DNA of 64,000 bases from assembly GCA_949316235.1 (NCBI GenBank), contig OX438741.1, positions 22,162,324-22,226,323 on the forward strand, written 5' to 3'. The notes under the pieces were generated by a model, which made no database searches, had not been told where the DNA came from, and saw only the letters and a list, made by a program, of their open reading frames with translations. Shown one piece after another: positions 1-12,800 of the stretch (position 1 is the stretch's first letter; each line of letters opens with the position of its first letter). The DNA comes from Oegoconia quadripuncta. Its lineage: Eukaryota; Arthropoda; Insecta; Lepidoptera; Autostichidae. A program made the position numbers and the translations under genes.

Positions 1-24
1 TATCTATCTATATCGTATCTATCT

Positions 25-292
25 GTTTGGTGTAGTGGTTAGAAACTCAGTTGCTATACCAAAAAGTCGCGGGTTCGATTCCCGCTAGGGGCATATGTTT
101 GTATGATGAATACAGACATGTGTTCCCGAGTTATGGACGTTTTTCATTTATATAATGTATTTATTTACAAAAAAAAATGTATTTGTGTAGTTTATCAACC
201 ATCTGGTATCTATAATACAAGCCTAGTTGCTTAGTGTGGAACTAGATGGCGCTGTGTGTATGTGCAAAGATATTTATTTATTATTATTATCT
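25..292 (+). repeat. tRNA-derived SINE, family C
   Basis: The head resembles a tRNA gene, with an A-box-like stretch (28-38) and a B-box-like gggttcgattcc (71-82). The body carries short motifs (gatgaatac, ctagatggcgctgtgtg, tgtgcaaagatattta) that recur at 57470-57680 in reverse orientation and, more diverged, at 3244-3470, 48685-48850 and 56900-57080. A pol III-type head plus a shared non-tRNA tail indicates a SINE rather than a functional tRNA. Confidence 0.7.
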
Positions 293-713
293 AGACTGTT
301 GCGTATATAAAACATTCACTCTGAATATACCTATATCAAAAATGTGGGGTTTGTGAGGTAAACGAAGCCCTCACCGGCTCGTATCTTTCTAAACCTAGTC
401 ACATAAGTAAAAAAAAAAACATTGTAACAACTGTAAACTGTATGTAGTGTGCCCATATATGTGCGTCCTCAAATCCACTCGGCTAGCGGCGAACTCGTCC
501 AATCTTAAGTAAAAAATCCCGACGTAACGGGCTCCACCCACTCACTGACCGAGCGTCGTCGACAAATTGCACCTTTCTAAGTAACATCGCCGAAATAAGC
601 TCGCTTTATTGCAGATTGAGTAACGAGTTAAACTGATAACAATGTTATACAAAATAGATAAATATCAATGCTAAGTGGAGATTTAGATATTTTTGCATCA
701 TTATAAATAGGTA
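293..713. other. Unassigned non-coding stretch
   Basis: No convincing ORF, RNA gene or splice-bounded exon is visible. Confidence 0.4.
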
Positions 714-1106
714 CTAACTTTCTGCTTCGCGACTTCGCTGTTTATCCCGCGGGAATTACTCAGTTTAGCGGGATAAAAAATAGCCTATGTTTCAATCCAG
801 GGTATGTTTTATCTACACACCAAATTTCATTCAAATCCGTTCATCCGTTTCGCCGTGATTGAGCAACAAACAAACAAACATCCAAACTTTTACATTCATT
901 ATATTACTAGCTTTCCGCCAGTGGCTTCGCCTGCGTTAAATAACTTTTTCGCTGGTTTATCCCGCGGGAACTACTCACTTTATCGAGATAAAAGTATCCT
1001 ATGTTCTAATCCAGGGTATGTTCTACCTATATACCAAATTTGATCTGAATCCGTTCATCCGTTTCGCTGTGATTGAATAACAAACAAATAAATAAACATC
1101 CAATCC
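714..1106 (-). mobile_element. Two adjacent Helitron-like (Lep1-type) copies
   Basis: Two units of about 190 bp (714-893 and about 908-1106) follow each other in the same orientation. Each has a 'cttcgc' start, 'tttatcccgcggga', 'atccagggtatgtt', 'accaaattt' and a 'cgtttcgc.gtgattga' end followed by an acaaacaaa run. Read on the minus strand they match the short elements at 24505, 57105 and 58868. Lepidopteran elements of this appearance are usually classed as non-autonomous Helitrons (Lep1), but no rolling-circle protein is present to prove it. Confidence 0.5.
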
Positions 1107-1270
1107 TATCATTGACCCATCGTCGACTGTACTGTGACTTACCATGTATTCCCCGATCGGCTAACTCGCACGAATCACGATTCCACAGTGATCGCATTTA
1201 CATTTTTATAATGTTTGATGACGGATATAAAGTATACATATTGTTGGCGACGGTAGAAAGAATTCTTTCT

Positions 1271-1302
1271 ATATGGGCCTATAGAATTCTATAGGCCCAT
1301 AT
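1271..1302. repeat. Perfect 32-bp palindrome
   Basis: Sixteen bases starting atatgggcctatagaa are followed directly, with no spacer, by their exact reverse complement. The centre is an EcoRI-like gaattc at 1284-1289. No element boundaries or target duplication are obvious around it. Confidence 0.85.
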
Positions 1303-3243
1303 TACAGAAATAAATTTAATGTTGATCTACATAAAGCCAGTTTTACGTTTTGATTTTAGTATGTTGGTTGAGTGCAATCAATATTCAAGAGAATACGCAT
1401 TAAATTTAAAATAATATTCAATAATAAATCTTTACTTGAGATGGGATTTAATTTACTTGAGTGGGCAACCACGCTCATGAATAGATTTGACATAAAACAA
1501 CAAATTCAAATAGATTTTTCTACGGCAATATTACTCTTTTCCCGAATTAATAATATTAACATTTTCCCTAATATTTAATAGGTATGTAAAATTATTAAAA
1601 TTACAATTCGTGCTTAAAAGTAGTTTCAGCTGAGTGCAGCTTGATAACGGTTTTAAAATAAACGGAGTGCTCAAGTTTAGATTGAATAATAAAAAGATCA
1701 AATGGTGTTTTTTTCAATTGTTAAGACTTAATTTTACCTCTCTCCAATGCTAATTGGAGATAATTTCCATAATTAAACTTCTACGGTCCGTTATAAGTGG
1801 TAATGGCCGATCAAAAATGCACAGTATTTATAAAATGTAAACTATACGCATGGGTAACGAGTCCTCGGTAGCCGGTGGTCATTACTAAGTAATAACACCT
1901 GTGATTGCCCTCGCCGTGGCAACCAGTTCGTTGTATGTACGCACTCACTACGCACGGACGCAAACAGGAATCGCGGTCTGCGCCTTCCGTACTAAAGCAT
2001 GGCCACATATAGACATAGGTTCCGACTTAATTATTTATTGTGTTCTCTAAATTGTATACAAAAGCTTTAATTTAAGAATAGAAATATGATTTATTTGACT
2101 ACTGTAAAACAACACAATCGGAAATAAAAAATGAAGACAATTTTACTACAGTTGCCGGTGTCGCAAAAGCGTAGTGAAAAAGGTCTCCAGCTCAGAATGA
2201 GTTATAGGTACAGTTAAGTGTAACATAGAGTTATCCCAACTCAAGTCAAAAGCAATCAAAAATATAATAATAAGGTACAGTCAGATCCATGTTTTCGTGA
2301 TATTGTGGTAGATATTAATTATTGCACTCGACGTACGTAAGCTGCTTTTCAGTCGACCCTCCAATGATTTTACGGACACAGATATACATATATAACATTA
2401 TTTCAAACTAAACAAATATGGGTAATGCTTATATAAAATTTCGCCAGCTTTGAGATAAGGCAAATATTAGGACCAATTGTTGAAGTGAGCTTGCCTTCAA
2501 TTTTCCTTTTCCACAACCGTGCGTCGTCGTTCAATATTACATCTATGTGATGACGAAATTACCCAAGTGTCTCATTAATCAGGCTACCCTTACAACAAAA
2601 TTAGAGGAACAAAATTTATACCGGAGAGATATGCAAAAGGGATAACTAGGTAACCCACCTTGTAGGTAGACATTCGGGGTGACCTTCTTTTAGATAAATT
2701 TAAAAGCTCGGCATCATTGCATCGGCCGCATTGTGCCCGATCGGTCACGGTCTCGTTCACGAGAGCAGGCGCGAGTACCTACGTACAATCACTTACTACA
2801 CTCATATTTCGTGATCAGAGGTGACGAAATTGAGAAATTTCGTGAGGTTTATTTATGGTACGTTATATCGATCATAGATTTAATTGGTTTAAATTGATGC
2901 AAATGGCCGGCCTGTGTGATGTCTTGTCGGATTGACCTGCCACGAGTGAAATAACACACTCGTAACAAGTCCATCAAATGCCAAGAGTCGTTTCTTCTCA
3001 TAACCTAACAAACAAGTACAGTTGTCTGTAAACATAATAAATTAAGTATACTCTAATATTGTCTAGCGCGCTAGACCTATTACATTAATTACATTATGTC
3101 GTGCAAACTAGGAATAGTTTTATCAGCAGGTCATTGTACCTGTCTACCTATATACGCACTAAACGTAGCCTTATCTGTAATAACTATATAAGTATTAAAA
3201 CCTAACACCTAACAACACATTTTGTATTGTAATGTATAAATAA
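1303..3243. other. Non-coding stretch, no gene seen
   Basis: AT-rich DNA with only short chance ORFs. A slightly GC-richer patch at 1850-2000 has no splice-bounded reading frame. It may belong to an intron of the gene whose signal-peptide exon lies at 14250-14349, but there is no direct evidence. Confidence 0.4.
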
Positions 3244-3470
3244 ATATTTCGGACGCTTACACCAATCATCTAGTCCCAAACTAAGCAAAGCTTGTACTAC
3301 GGATCCTAACGAATATTAATAAATATTTATTTAAACACCCATGACTCCACAATAAATGTTCGTATTCATCACACAAACATACTCCTCGCGGGATTCGAAC
3401 CCGCAACCATCGTCCAACCAATCGATCGTCAAATCGTATATTAATGCCCTTCAAAAAGGGGCAAGCCATT
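3244..3470 (-). repeat. SINE family C, diverged copy
   Basis: On the minus strand a B-box-like gcgggttcgaatcccgcg (plus 3388-3406) is followed by gatgaatacgaacattt, an AT-rich body and a 'ctagtttgggactagatga' tail near 3265. The order matches the copy at 56900-57080. Confidence 0.6.
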
Positions 3471-3639
3471 TAGGCTGTAGGAGGTAACGTAGTCTACATA
3501 CATACCGGAAAATTTTGCCCTGGTTCATGGGGCAGTAATAAGATGGGCAGGAGTCCACCTTCATTAATTTTAGTGACTATATGAAGTCGGGTAAAAAGGT
3601 CACATGTACCTAAACGTAAACACTGTAACTTTATTGCAT

Positions 3640-3720
3640 ACTTCACATCAACAGCCATACGACCCCACTGTTGGACCACAGCCACCTCACACTATAAGAT
3701 ACCCATACACAGAAAACTTG
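3640..3720 (+). repeat. Family A repeat fragment
   Basis: Contains catcaacagccatacgacc, ccactgttggaccacagcc and cctcacacta, a diverged copy of the 'catcaacagcctta ... cccactgttggggcacagcct' repeat seen more fully at 5258, 32904, 36145 and 58010. Confidence 0.55.
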
Positions 3721-4055
3721 GAATACATGATCAGACATAATAAAATATGTTCACAAAGGAAAACAACAAAAGTTCTGAAAGAGAATAATTAAATTATTTT
3801 GTTTCTCTAATGAATGCTAAAAAATTGGCTGGTCATCCTACTTTAGTAAATGTTTGCGTCAAGTACTATGCATCTTTTATCTGTCAATCGTGTAAGTTGA
3901 CCATGCATGAACAACTATTCATTACTTATTAATAATTATTCTCGTTTATAATCAAACCCACTGAACTTACTTGAACTCTATCAATTCGAAATAATTTTGA
4001 TCACATTCTGATCACGTCTCCAAAGTTTTCATACACCTAGGTATAGGTAAGTATG

Positions 4056-4334
4056 TAATAATAATAATTTTATTGCACCATTGAAAGTCATAGTGATAGC
4101 GCCCCTCTATCGCGCCAGTAGTGTCCCGTTAGCCGGATGCTCAGAGCCCGCTTGTTATGCAACTGATGTGTCCCTCGTCTGCGCGGGCGCAGGCGTATTC
4201 GACGCACTCGCAAACCTTTTGTGCCGTAACCGAACAGCTGTGACGATTAGAAAGGTCCATTTGGGTGACACCAACAAGTTTTTGTCGTTCGACTATCTGA
4301 CGGCCGCATACAAACTTTTATTAACTACGTGTTA
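4056..4334 (-). repeat. Possible LINE 3' fragment
   Basis: On the minus strand a relatively GC-rich segment runs into a gtgcaataaaattattatta tail, the form in which several insect LINEs end. The open frame on the plus strand (84 codons) resembles no protein I know. Identity is uncertain. Confidence 0.3.
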
Positions 4335-4675
4335 AGGAGAATGCGACTCTACATTGCATACAATATTAGATACCTACAATAACGAATTGGCATATTTTCT
4401 GTATAAGTACTCATTTCAACAATACAGAAATGGAATGAACTAGTCCCCATATGTAGCATCCTGCACTAAAGCCTTAAAAATGGATGCACAAGATCCATAT
4501 AGGGCACTTTAACAAGTTCAGCGATAAAAAACTAGTCCCTGCTTAAATAGTTAGATGGTGTTCACCGCGTATGACTTGCACAAACGTGAAAACGATGAAG
4601 ACTAATTCTGACATTTCACTAGTGGAAGTACTCACCTAGGTACATTCGACGTTATAGTTATTATTAACCACTTTG

Positions 4676-5045
4676 AAAGATAGAGTCAGGAATAATGTAA
4701 TTAGGGAGTTAAGCAGTGTGAAAGAAGATGTAGTGACAAAGATTGAAAAAGGTATACTGATTTGGACATGTGGAGAGATGAATAAAAGAAGACTAAAGAA
4801 AGAGATTCACGAAGCGAATGTGGATGGATGGTAGTGTTGGTAGGGGAAGACCACGGCGAATGTACCATTATCAAACCGGGGACGTCTTAAAGAAAGACCA
4901 AGAGTTAAACCGACGAGCATGTATGAACAACCTTTTGAGAGTGAATGACGCAAAAGAGGTATGTCAGGATCGTAGCAAGTAGAAGACTGTGGCCTCGACC
5001 TACCCCTGCGGGAAACAAGCGTTTATGTATAATGTATGTTTTATG
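4676..5045 (+). pseudogene. LINE ORF2 C-terminal remnant
   Basis: Broken translation gives DRVRNNVIRELSSVKEDVV, then KKEIHEANVDG, GRGRPRR and RRACMNNLLRVNDAKEVCQD, ending near CGKQA. This matches the C-terminal tail of a LINE reverse-transcriptase polyprotein frequent in moths. Frames shift and stops interrupt it, so it is a decayed fragment. Shorter copies of the same 3' end sit at 15480-15600 and 15985-16136. Confidence 0.6.
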
Positions 5046-5257
5046 TGATTAATGGTGGCGTGATATGTATTAAAACTATACCAATGCCAGTTCTCTAACA
5101 TGACCCTCTTGACTAGACTATCATTTTAAAGAACTTTGCGAGGATATACATCTTAAATAGCCAGCGTCCTACCACTGATCATGTAAAATTGAACCGTATG
5201 TTTATTTATGGAGCCGAGTGCGCCTACCGCAGCTTAACAAACAAGCCTTCTTTTACC

Positions 5258-5570
5258 TTTCATCAACAGCCTTACATGTGCCCACTGTTGGGCACCGCTT
5301 CTCTCACTGAAAGATGGTACGGGACATAATCCACGTCCAATACGGATTTATGGATTTGTGTCAGACTAGTGGCCACCTGACAATGTTCTTAAACCGCCCC
5401 TGTAGGCCACAGACTGGGCTTAACACCTGCCTTCAATTGAAATCAACCGGGACCGACAATTTAACAACTCGTATTAAAATGCCATTTGTGGTCACCCATC
5501 CAGACTGACCGCGCCAGACATTGCTTAACTTCGCTAATCGAAACGAATAGCGAATGCGACTGCGCCACAA
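5258..5570 (+). repeat. Family A repeat
   Basis: Begins catcaacagccttacatg, then cccactgttgggcaccgc, gatttgtgtcagactagtgg and a tail with gtggtcacccatccagactg and gaatagcgaatgcgactgcg. The tail motifs recur at 36650-36965, so the repeat consensus is at least 300 bp. Class (SINE or LINE tail) is undetermined. Confidence 0.6.
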
Positions 5571-7697
5571 GTGCTGCACCTGACCTTAGTACCTTACAGT
5601 AGTCAAATCTCGAATTTCTTGAAGGATAACCATTCAGGGGTACGATTTGGACGGTGTTCTCGTGTCCCCAGTCAAGGTGTAGATACCTCTCACCTTCTCA
5701 TAAGCTACTAGAATAGCTACTCGTACAGCACTTCGAATTGTAGAAAATTGACAATCCTAGATGCGTCAGCGATTCGAAATCTGTCTATGAAATCATCCCT
5801 TAGGATAATATACCTACTCCTATATGATTCAAGAATGTTGCTAGAACGATAGTGCCCATACGGGAACATAGAGCTATAAAACATTCCCAGAAAGCAGAAT
5901 CTCTTCCGTGTATATAGTAACAGGATCAATAAAGTAAGTCATTGAAGGTAAGATGAGTTTGAATTGGATTGTCTTTGCAGCGAAGCATTGGTGAAGATTC
6001 TGCGTGACTTCTGTAAATTAAACTAAAACAAGATGAACCGCGCCTTATTATTGCAGGAACAAAACGACAGTGCTACTTTAAAACTGTTTTAGCACATTTG
6101 TAGGAAATCTAATTAAGAAATAGGAAGGTGCAATCGAAGTTAGAACAGTTAGATTCCTATTTAGTGGATGACGAGGTCCCGCCACACTACTTCCGTTCTA
6201 TGTGCAGAGACAATTCGGCATACATTGCTGGGAGGCTTGGTTCTGTTAATTCAAATATCCTTGCTTCAACCAACAATATATGCCGATTCGTTTCTGCATT
6301 TAGGATGGTGTAATAAGCGCTTCCTAACTTCCGATTTCCTAATTATTGTTCCTAATTAGATTTCCCAAAAATAGGATAGTGTAATAAGCGCTTTTAGTTC
6401 AGAGAAGTAACATCGATAGGTCGATAATTGTCGAATGGCGGAATTGCAAATTGGTGGAATTATAATCCATACCACGTCAAGTGCCTTTACGCTGCAAACA
6501 TGTAAACTTCATCTATACATACTATACAATGTAGAGCGTATAGTAGAGTCTACATGATGATGGCTTAACGTTATGAATTACGGAGGAACAGCGTTTTCTC
6601 ACCCCGTCCTCGGCAACTATAGGAGAATATAGAGGCATTGACTAAATGAAAAGCAAGCATAATTAGAACTCACTATAAACATTTCCTTGCAGTTAATGTT
6701 AACCCCGGTTTAATCCCGTTGGCATGGCGGCCGCACAAAGAGATTAATTAGGAACTACCCGCGTCTCTATCCCCTCCCCTAGCCCTGACATGTGGTGCCT
6801 CGTGTCTTAAACATTCTTAATCATAAAGCGTCGCGGGTACCACCGTAGGTAGATAGATTTTAAGGCAATCCATAAACGTTTTTTAACACAATGAACAAAA
6901 GTCCTGGTTGGTAAAACACAAAATGCCTTGCTGTTGACTATTACATGTTTTATTTTATGTTGATTATAAGCTACTATGTATTACACACAAATCATCAACA
7001 GCCTTAGACGCCTCCTTATACAAAAATGGGATCAAACTAATCATGTTAACTTTCTTTTGTTTCTGGGACAGGACATCTGTATTAATCGTTATTTACATCC
7101 TTTTATTACAAATAAATTTATTATTACATATTTTTAGTGGACTTTAAAATAGAAGCCCGCCTAGTTGTATAATCTATGCAAACTTTGTTGATCAAATATT
7201 ATCGTTATTTATTGTGCAATACTTGATTGTTAAAAGGGCCGTTACCTAGAACATTTGACTTTAGAGTTATACTTTTAAAACCTCTACCTAATTCAAAAGC
7301 GCCTATATTTAACTTGCAAAGGTAGCAACTCTACCAAGACGTAGATACCGCAAAACCTGAATGAATACCTACTCTTGTCCCAATATTCGACACACGTACA
7401 TCTTTCTAAAAAGGAGCCATGCAAATCGTGCTGTTGTTAGATACGATAAAATAAGTCTGAAAGGTGAATGTCGTGAACAAAGCAGGTATTGGGTTTTCTG
7501 TGTTTTCTCGAGTATAGATAGAATTTGAAAAATAAGTTATTTAATCCTTGACTGCTTTAAACTTCAAGGTAATGGAATCTCCTCTCGATTGACTTTCTTT
7601 CCAATGAATGATTACTTTTAAACTCAATATTTTACAATCATAAATCAAATCGAGGTTGTCTTTGATGGTAGCATCTCTCCGTCTCGCCGCACCGCTC
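5571..7697. other. Non-coding stretch with a weak inverted repeat
   Basis: No gene recognised. The motif aggaaatctaattaag at 6102-6117 is inverted at 6350-6365 (cctaattagatttccc), and 'agtgtaataagcgctt' occurs twice in direct orientation near 6307 and 6378. This suggests the remains of a small inverted-repeat element of about 260 bp. A short GC-rich patch at 6720-6800 has no reading frame. Confidence 0.35.
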
Positions 7698-8046
7698 TTT
7701 CTGGAGTACTAGGAAAGAGAAAGAAAGAAAGAAACTGTTTATTCGCCACTTTGACACATATACGACAATTGTTAGGCAAGTAAAATAACAGAACACTCAG
7801 ATAAGTGTCGCAGCAGCGAAAGGGAAACGAGTCAGCTATATGCTGACCCTATAAGAGCTCAGCGCTGGTTTACTGTCGCACCCAGAGCAGACGAGTTACC
7901 GTCGCTAGTTGCATAAAGACAGGACAAGTCAAATGAATTAAAATGTGCTATGTAAATTAAATAAATACATAAAGATATTTGTTATGTGCATAAAACTTGT
8001 ATATATAAATAAACATTTCAAATACTAGGCATTTCTGGAGTACTAG
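7698..8046 (-). mobile_element. LINE 3' fragment with 15-bp target duplication
   Basis: The 15 bases tttctggagtactag occur exactly at 7698-7712 and 8032-8046. Between them, next to the left copy, is a gaaagagaaagaaagaaaga microsatellite followed by aaactgtttatt; on the minus strand this reads as an AATAAACAG tail ending in (TTTC)n. This is the layout of a 5'-truncated non-LTR insertion on the minus strand with an intact target-site duplication. Confidence 0.7.
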
Positions 8047-8149
8047 AGATCGCTACAAGCGATAAAACCACCTTTGTACACCTGTTTAAATTATTTCTCT
8101 GTGTATATTTTAAGTTGTGTACAAAAAAGATTTTTTCCTCTTCATCATA

Positions 8150-8290
8150 ATATGGGCGATGGCATATGCTACGGCAACTATAAATATTGTAATTTTTGCT
8201 TTTTTATTATTAATCCGCAGGACCGATCGTTGTGGAGATCCTTGATGGAGGCCTTTGTCCAACAGTGGACGTCTTTCGGCTGATATGGCG
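8150..8290 (+). pseudogene. LINE ORF C-terminus fragment
   Basis: The open frame ends DRSLWRSLMEAFVQQWTSFG followed by TGA (8281-8283). This resembles the conserved C-terminus of a LINE polyprotein common in Lepidoptera (the W.SL.EA.VQQWT pattern). Only the last 30-40 residues are recognisable. Confidence 0.5.
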
Positions 8291-9677
8291 ATGCATAGAT
8301 AGAACGATCGACATTCAATAATGTATCTATCTGTACTATATATCTTGCGTTGTACAGTAGACTGCAGCTCAAGTTCGCAGTATCTACGGTACACTTGTGG
8401 TTGTCTATACGTCCCATCGAAGATACCAAAAGAAAATCCGTAGTAAAAACATGTAACAGATGAAGACCGAGATGGCATTAAACATTCCATAGACAAATTT
8501 TATCGAGCTCTCCCCGTCGACCGCAATAACTAAACGATTCCCCTAACGAGACCGGAACAAATTGAAATCCGAAAATGCTCAATGTAGCCCGATTAAAAGA
8601 AAATGAGAACATTCCACCGCGTACCGGGAACTAATGCGCTTGACGCAGGGTTGCCAGAGCTCCAGTGAACGAAACAGGATTCCTTTTACATACAAATCGA
8701 ACTCGTGCGTTGGAATTGCGTGAATATTCCACCGTCGCCTTTCCATCTTCGAAATACCCGACGCGGTGTGAGTTTCTACCAGTTTGTTGTCAACATACTG
8801 AACATTCACACTAAGGGTTCTCCTTTCATAACTCGATAAAGTTTTGAAAACTGCACGTCGCCGTAGTTCCCCGAATCTTACCATTCCGGGATATTCCCCT
8901 TTAAGGTGAATAGGAATTCATTGGGATCTGTGCTTCACATACGTCAACTTTTTAGTTGCACTAGTAGCATGGCAGGCGGGAAAAACGTTAAAATATTTGT
9001 CCTGCTCATTCATCGGACGAAATCCTACGTCGAGCGCGACAAACAATGTGATGCTGGTTGACTCGTTACTAATTTAAGAGATTGGAAATAAAATTTGTTA
9101 CATCTTTGGTGTTGTTTGTTTAACGGAGGGGATACATAAATAAGGTAGTCGTTACAAACATTATCTTTCAAAGCTATAAAGCTCGTATAAATTGAATTGA
9201 ACATGAAATAACCATCAGATAAAGCCCCTCAACATCATCATTTCAGCCTGTTGTTCTAATACTGACCATGGGCCTCCCCCGAGGATTCCCCTTCGGCGAT
9301 TGTTGTGTTTGTTGTGTACCTGCCAGTTTACTATAATTTATAAACCTAGATTGCAAAATATTGAGATCTGTTGAACATGCACGCAACCGACCTTATTCAC
9401 AACTTTCTTTACTGTGAGGGAAGCTGCTTTTTTTAATGCCATGGACAAGGCAAGCTTTACTTGCTGTAAAAGTGACTCATCTGATGGAACCTGATCTGGC
9501 AGTCCTTTATCTCTATGCAATCATTTAATTCCAAAACTCCAATGTCCGCAAAAAAATATTTTCTGTGGCTAACAAAAGTATAAAATAAATTTGTTTTCAA
9601 TGTAACATCCTCCTGACACAGATATATCACATAATTAATAGGAGAGTACTAACTATAGACAAGATTGGGAAATCTTA
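8291..9677. other. Unassigned stretch
   Basis: No convincing exon. 8560-8890 has balanced base composition and an open minus-strand frame of 101 codons that resembles nothing I know. 9235-9310 carries scattered repeat-like words. No RNA gene is seen. Confidence 0.35.
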
Positions 9678-9822
9678 GGGCCGTATTGATAAATCGATCT
9701 TGAGATTGAGATCGCGTCTCAGTCTCAAACTACTTTTTTTTATCCTGTTTTAATATGCAACAGATTCTCAAGCGTCAACTTAAGGTCATCTCAATCTTGA
9801 GAACGGTTTATTAATACGGGCC
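9678..9822. mobile_element. PIF/Harbinger-like MITE, 145 bp
   Basis: Inverted ends (left GGGCCGTATTGATAAA, right reading inward GGCCCGTATTAATAAACC) are flanked by a TTA trinucleotide on both sides (9675-9677 and 9823-9825). A 3-bp TWA duplication is typical of PIF/Harbinger insertions. The interior repeats 'cttgagattgag' type words and encodes nothing. A longer relative lies at 25308-25628. Confidence 0.7.
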
Positions 9823-12800
9823 TTAGTCTATAGTGTGTACTTATTAAACATCGAAATTAAACTTTTTCTAAACATTATCAATGGCATAATATATTACAAT
9901 ATAGAGTAAACGTTAGCAGCAATAACATTTACCCACACCAACAACAAATAAAATACTAAAAAGCAATTTTCCAGAGAAGAACACAGAAAGGCACAACCCG
10001 ATAAATATCTCGAATTACAATCCGCATTTGTCAAAAAGGCTGTTCTTTCGTTTCCTTCGAGGTTCATCTTATTTAACATGCATATTGTAATACCCAAGGT
10101 ATCACAGAACATGACGTCATCACGCTGCGGGTACTCCAAAAGACTTGCTAAGTACTTAAGGTTAGCGGATACCAAAAGGACGCTAGTGCGAGGGGATGGG
10201 TAGTCTCTCACCCGAGTTGGCCTTCCGATAGCTGTGAGATTATCGTCTCCCGGAGCAATTTGTAGGGATTTGTGGCTGACCCCCGCCCCAAATACACGAT
10301 CGTCCGTCATTAGACAACTACTCCCGCTACACTAATTTAAGATGTCTTACAAGATACTGGGTCAAGGTAATACTTTCATTGAAGGTATCAATTGACAGTA
10401 CTAAACAATAATATTACATTTAACAGTTATTTATTATAGTACAGTAATGACTGGTTCCTTTAAACCCGTGAACCGATAATAGACATTATCTGAAAATCAG
10501 TAAGTAGATTTTAGTCGTTGTCTAAAGGAACCATAGAATATTTTATACATTAGACCGTGGACGTCGATTAATCATACGTACGTAATAGACAACTGGTAAT
10601 GCAATGTGCATAAATTAAGGTACAGCCAGCGTCAAATTATAGCCCAATTATATAAAATTATATCAACATAATTACGTCAGTCAAGGTGGGAAGATACATA
10701 GAGCCATTTCGCACTTCATGAGCGCTCATTATAAAAATTAAGATTTCTTTGTTTGTAACCTGAATCAAAAACCTACTTCAAAAGAAAGTATTATTTAAGT
10801 ACAATACACTAACGGCCACCATTAAGTCTTTTCCTTTTTAATTCGATAAAATTGGATAATTACAACTTCTGAAGGAAATAAAAACATAACATTATTGGCA
10901 CCATTTTAGAATCTATCTCTATTACACCTCCATTATTTGTGTTGGTTACTCTTTTTAACCGACTACAAAAATGAGGAGGTTCTCAATTCGACCGCTCGTA
11001 TGTTTTTTTTAAATAACACGTTCCGGGACACAACCAGCCTCTCGACGTTATAACAAAACTTCTATTGTGTGTGATGATCTGTGCCGCAACGTGTTAAAAA
11101 AGTAGTAGGTATAGTAAATTTCATTTATCGTAGGTAGTAGGTATTCTATGCCGAAGTAATAGATACTGGAAAAATTTATAAAAACATAAGATAGAAATGT
11201 AACTGATATTTTTTACCGAGTTCAAAAAAGGAGGATGTTCTATGTTTGTCTGCATGTTGTCATTTATTTATGTTCACCAATATTTTCGTCAATTGTTAAC
11301 CAAATTTGATGATTATTTTTTCCGATATAAATTTGGTTACTGATCTGATGACGCACTCCGGAGATAGAGAGTGGTAATCGGTTGCTATGCAAGTTTTTGG
11401 CGGTTTAATTAAACAAAATATCAATACGTATTATGTCAGATCCAAAAACGCACCAAGTGCGAGTCGAACTAGCTCACAAGGGGTTACGTAACCACCGCAC
11501 AGTCCATATAACATGAAAATCATCCGTGAAATGATACCTAAACCTTGATGATGATACCTAAAGGACCCTAAAAACTACAATTATAAGCATAAAGTTCACA
11601 TACGCGTTATGTCAAATACTTATCGTCAACTACCATACCGTCAGACTAGCGTAATGTTAGACAGTTACGCAAAATGTCAGTTTTATAAGGAAAATTTACT
11701 TCACTTCACTTTTTGGAGGTTTTATGGCTCCATCGTGTTTGACGATGATTCTGCCAAAGTCAAGGTTGACAAAAACACTGAAAGGAAATTATAATTCTAA
11801 GAGAAAAACTTGAGGTGACATTTGAATTAGCATGTGGTGGCAAGTTATGTGGTCTTATCTGACACAATTTAAACAATTAAATGATTTTGCAATCACTCAA
11901 ATACTCCATAGTGCACAATTAACAAAAACTATATGAATTGTTACATCCTGAAGCAAGCTACTTCTTAAAATTCTTTTTTTAATTTTAAAATAAAGAGAAG
12001 TTAAGGGTTCATCCATGGCCCATTGAAATTGAACATTTGGAAACATCCATATCAGATAGCACTCAATTCAAGTCTAATCTTTAAAGTATAACTTCCAGAA
12101 TTAAGAGCCTGGCCCCGAAAAAATAATGAACAAGATTGCAATTTCTTTGGTATAGAAATACATCACAAGAATAAATACAAATCAGACCTGGCTGCTTTCC
12201 TAGCTTAACTAAACATACAAGGCTTAATGACTCTCATATGTCATTATTAGAACCTGCAGACCAATTTACTGAATTGATTTTATAATCAAAAGAAAACAAA
12301 GAAATACCTATACTTACTTATTTTTAGGTGTTACATAAACCTCTTGTAGGTTTATCTAAGTTATCATTAGATAGTCATTACTATTACACATAGCCAAACT
12401 ATACATAGTATGCTATTCAATACTATATATCAAGACAACCAAAAAATAAAAAAAACTAATTTTTATATATATTATTAATTGCCCTGACCACCACTGTACG
12501 AGAAGAGGTATAAATACTGGGTCTATAATACTTACTCTGTAGTGGGATTCTGAAGACTATAGAATATATCTTATACTGCATATCATTGTGCTGTTTAACT
12601 TTAATTAATCAAATGTTTTTATTTAAAATCTACTAGTAATAAGATATTACTTTTAATGGTATATACTGCCTTGTGTTTCTATAATTGTCTGGCTAAACAG
12701 TTACTTTCATACATGATGACAAAGACAGGATAGAACTACAGATATAATATAACTGCCTGGAAATCAAATTCAAAGTGCATGCATGCAAGTCTATTTCTTC

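Noticed and set aside
25..95. Possible functional tRNA gene
   Set aside because: The A and B boxes are recognisable, but the acceptor stem and anticodon arm do not pair properly and the same head is joined to a shared tail in four other places, so it is a SINE.
4081..4335. 84-codon ORF as a host gene
   Set aside because: No ATG at its start, no recognised motif, and an AT-rich LINE-like tail borders it.
8110..8496. 128-codon minus-strand ORF
   Set aside because: It overlaps a recognised LINE C-terminus on the plus strand and resembles no protein family.
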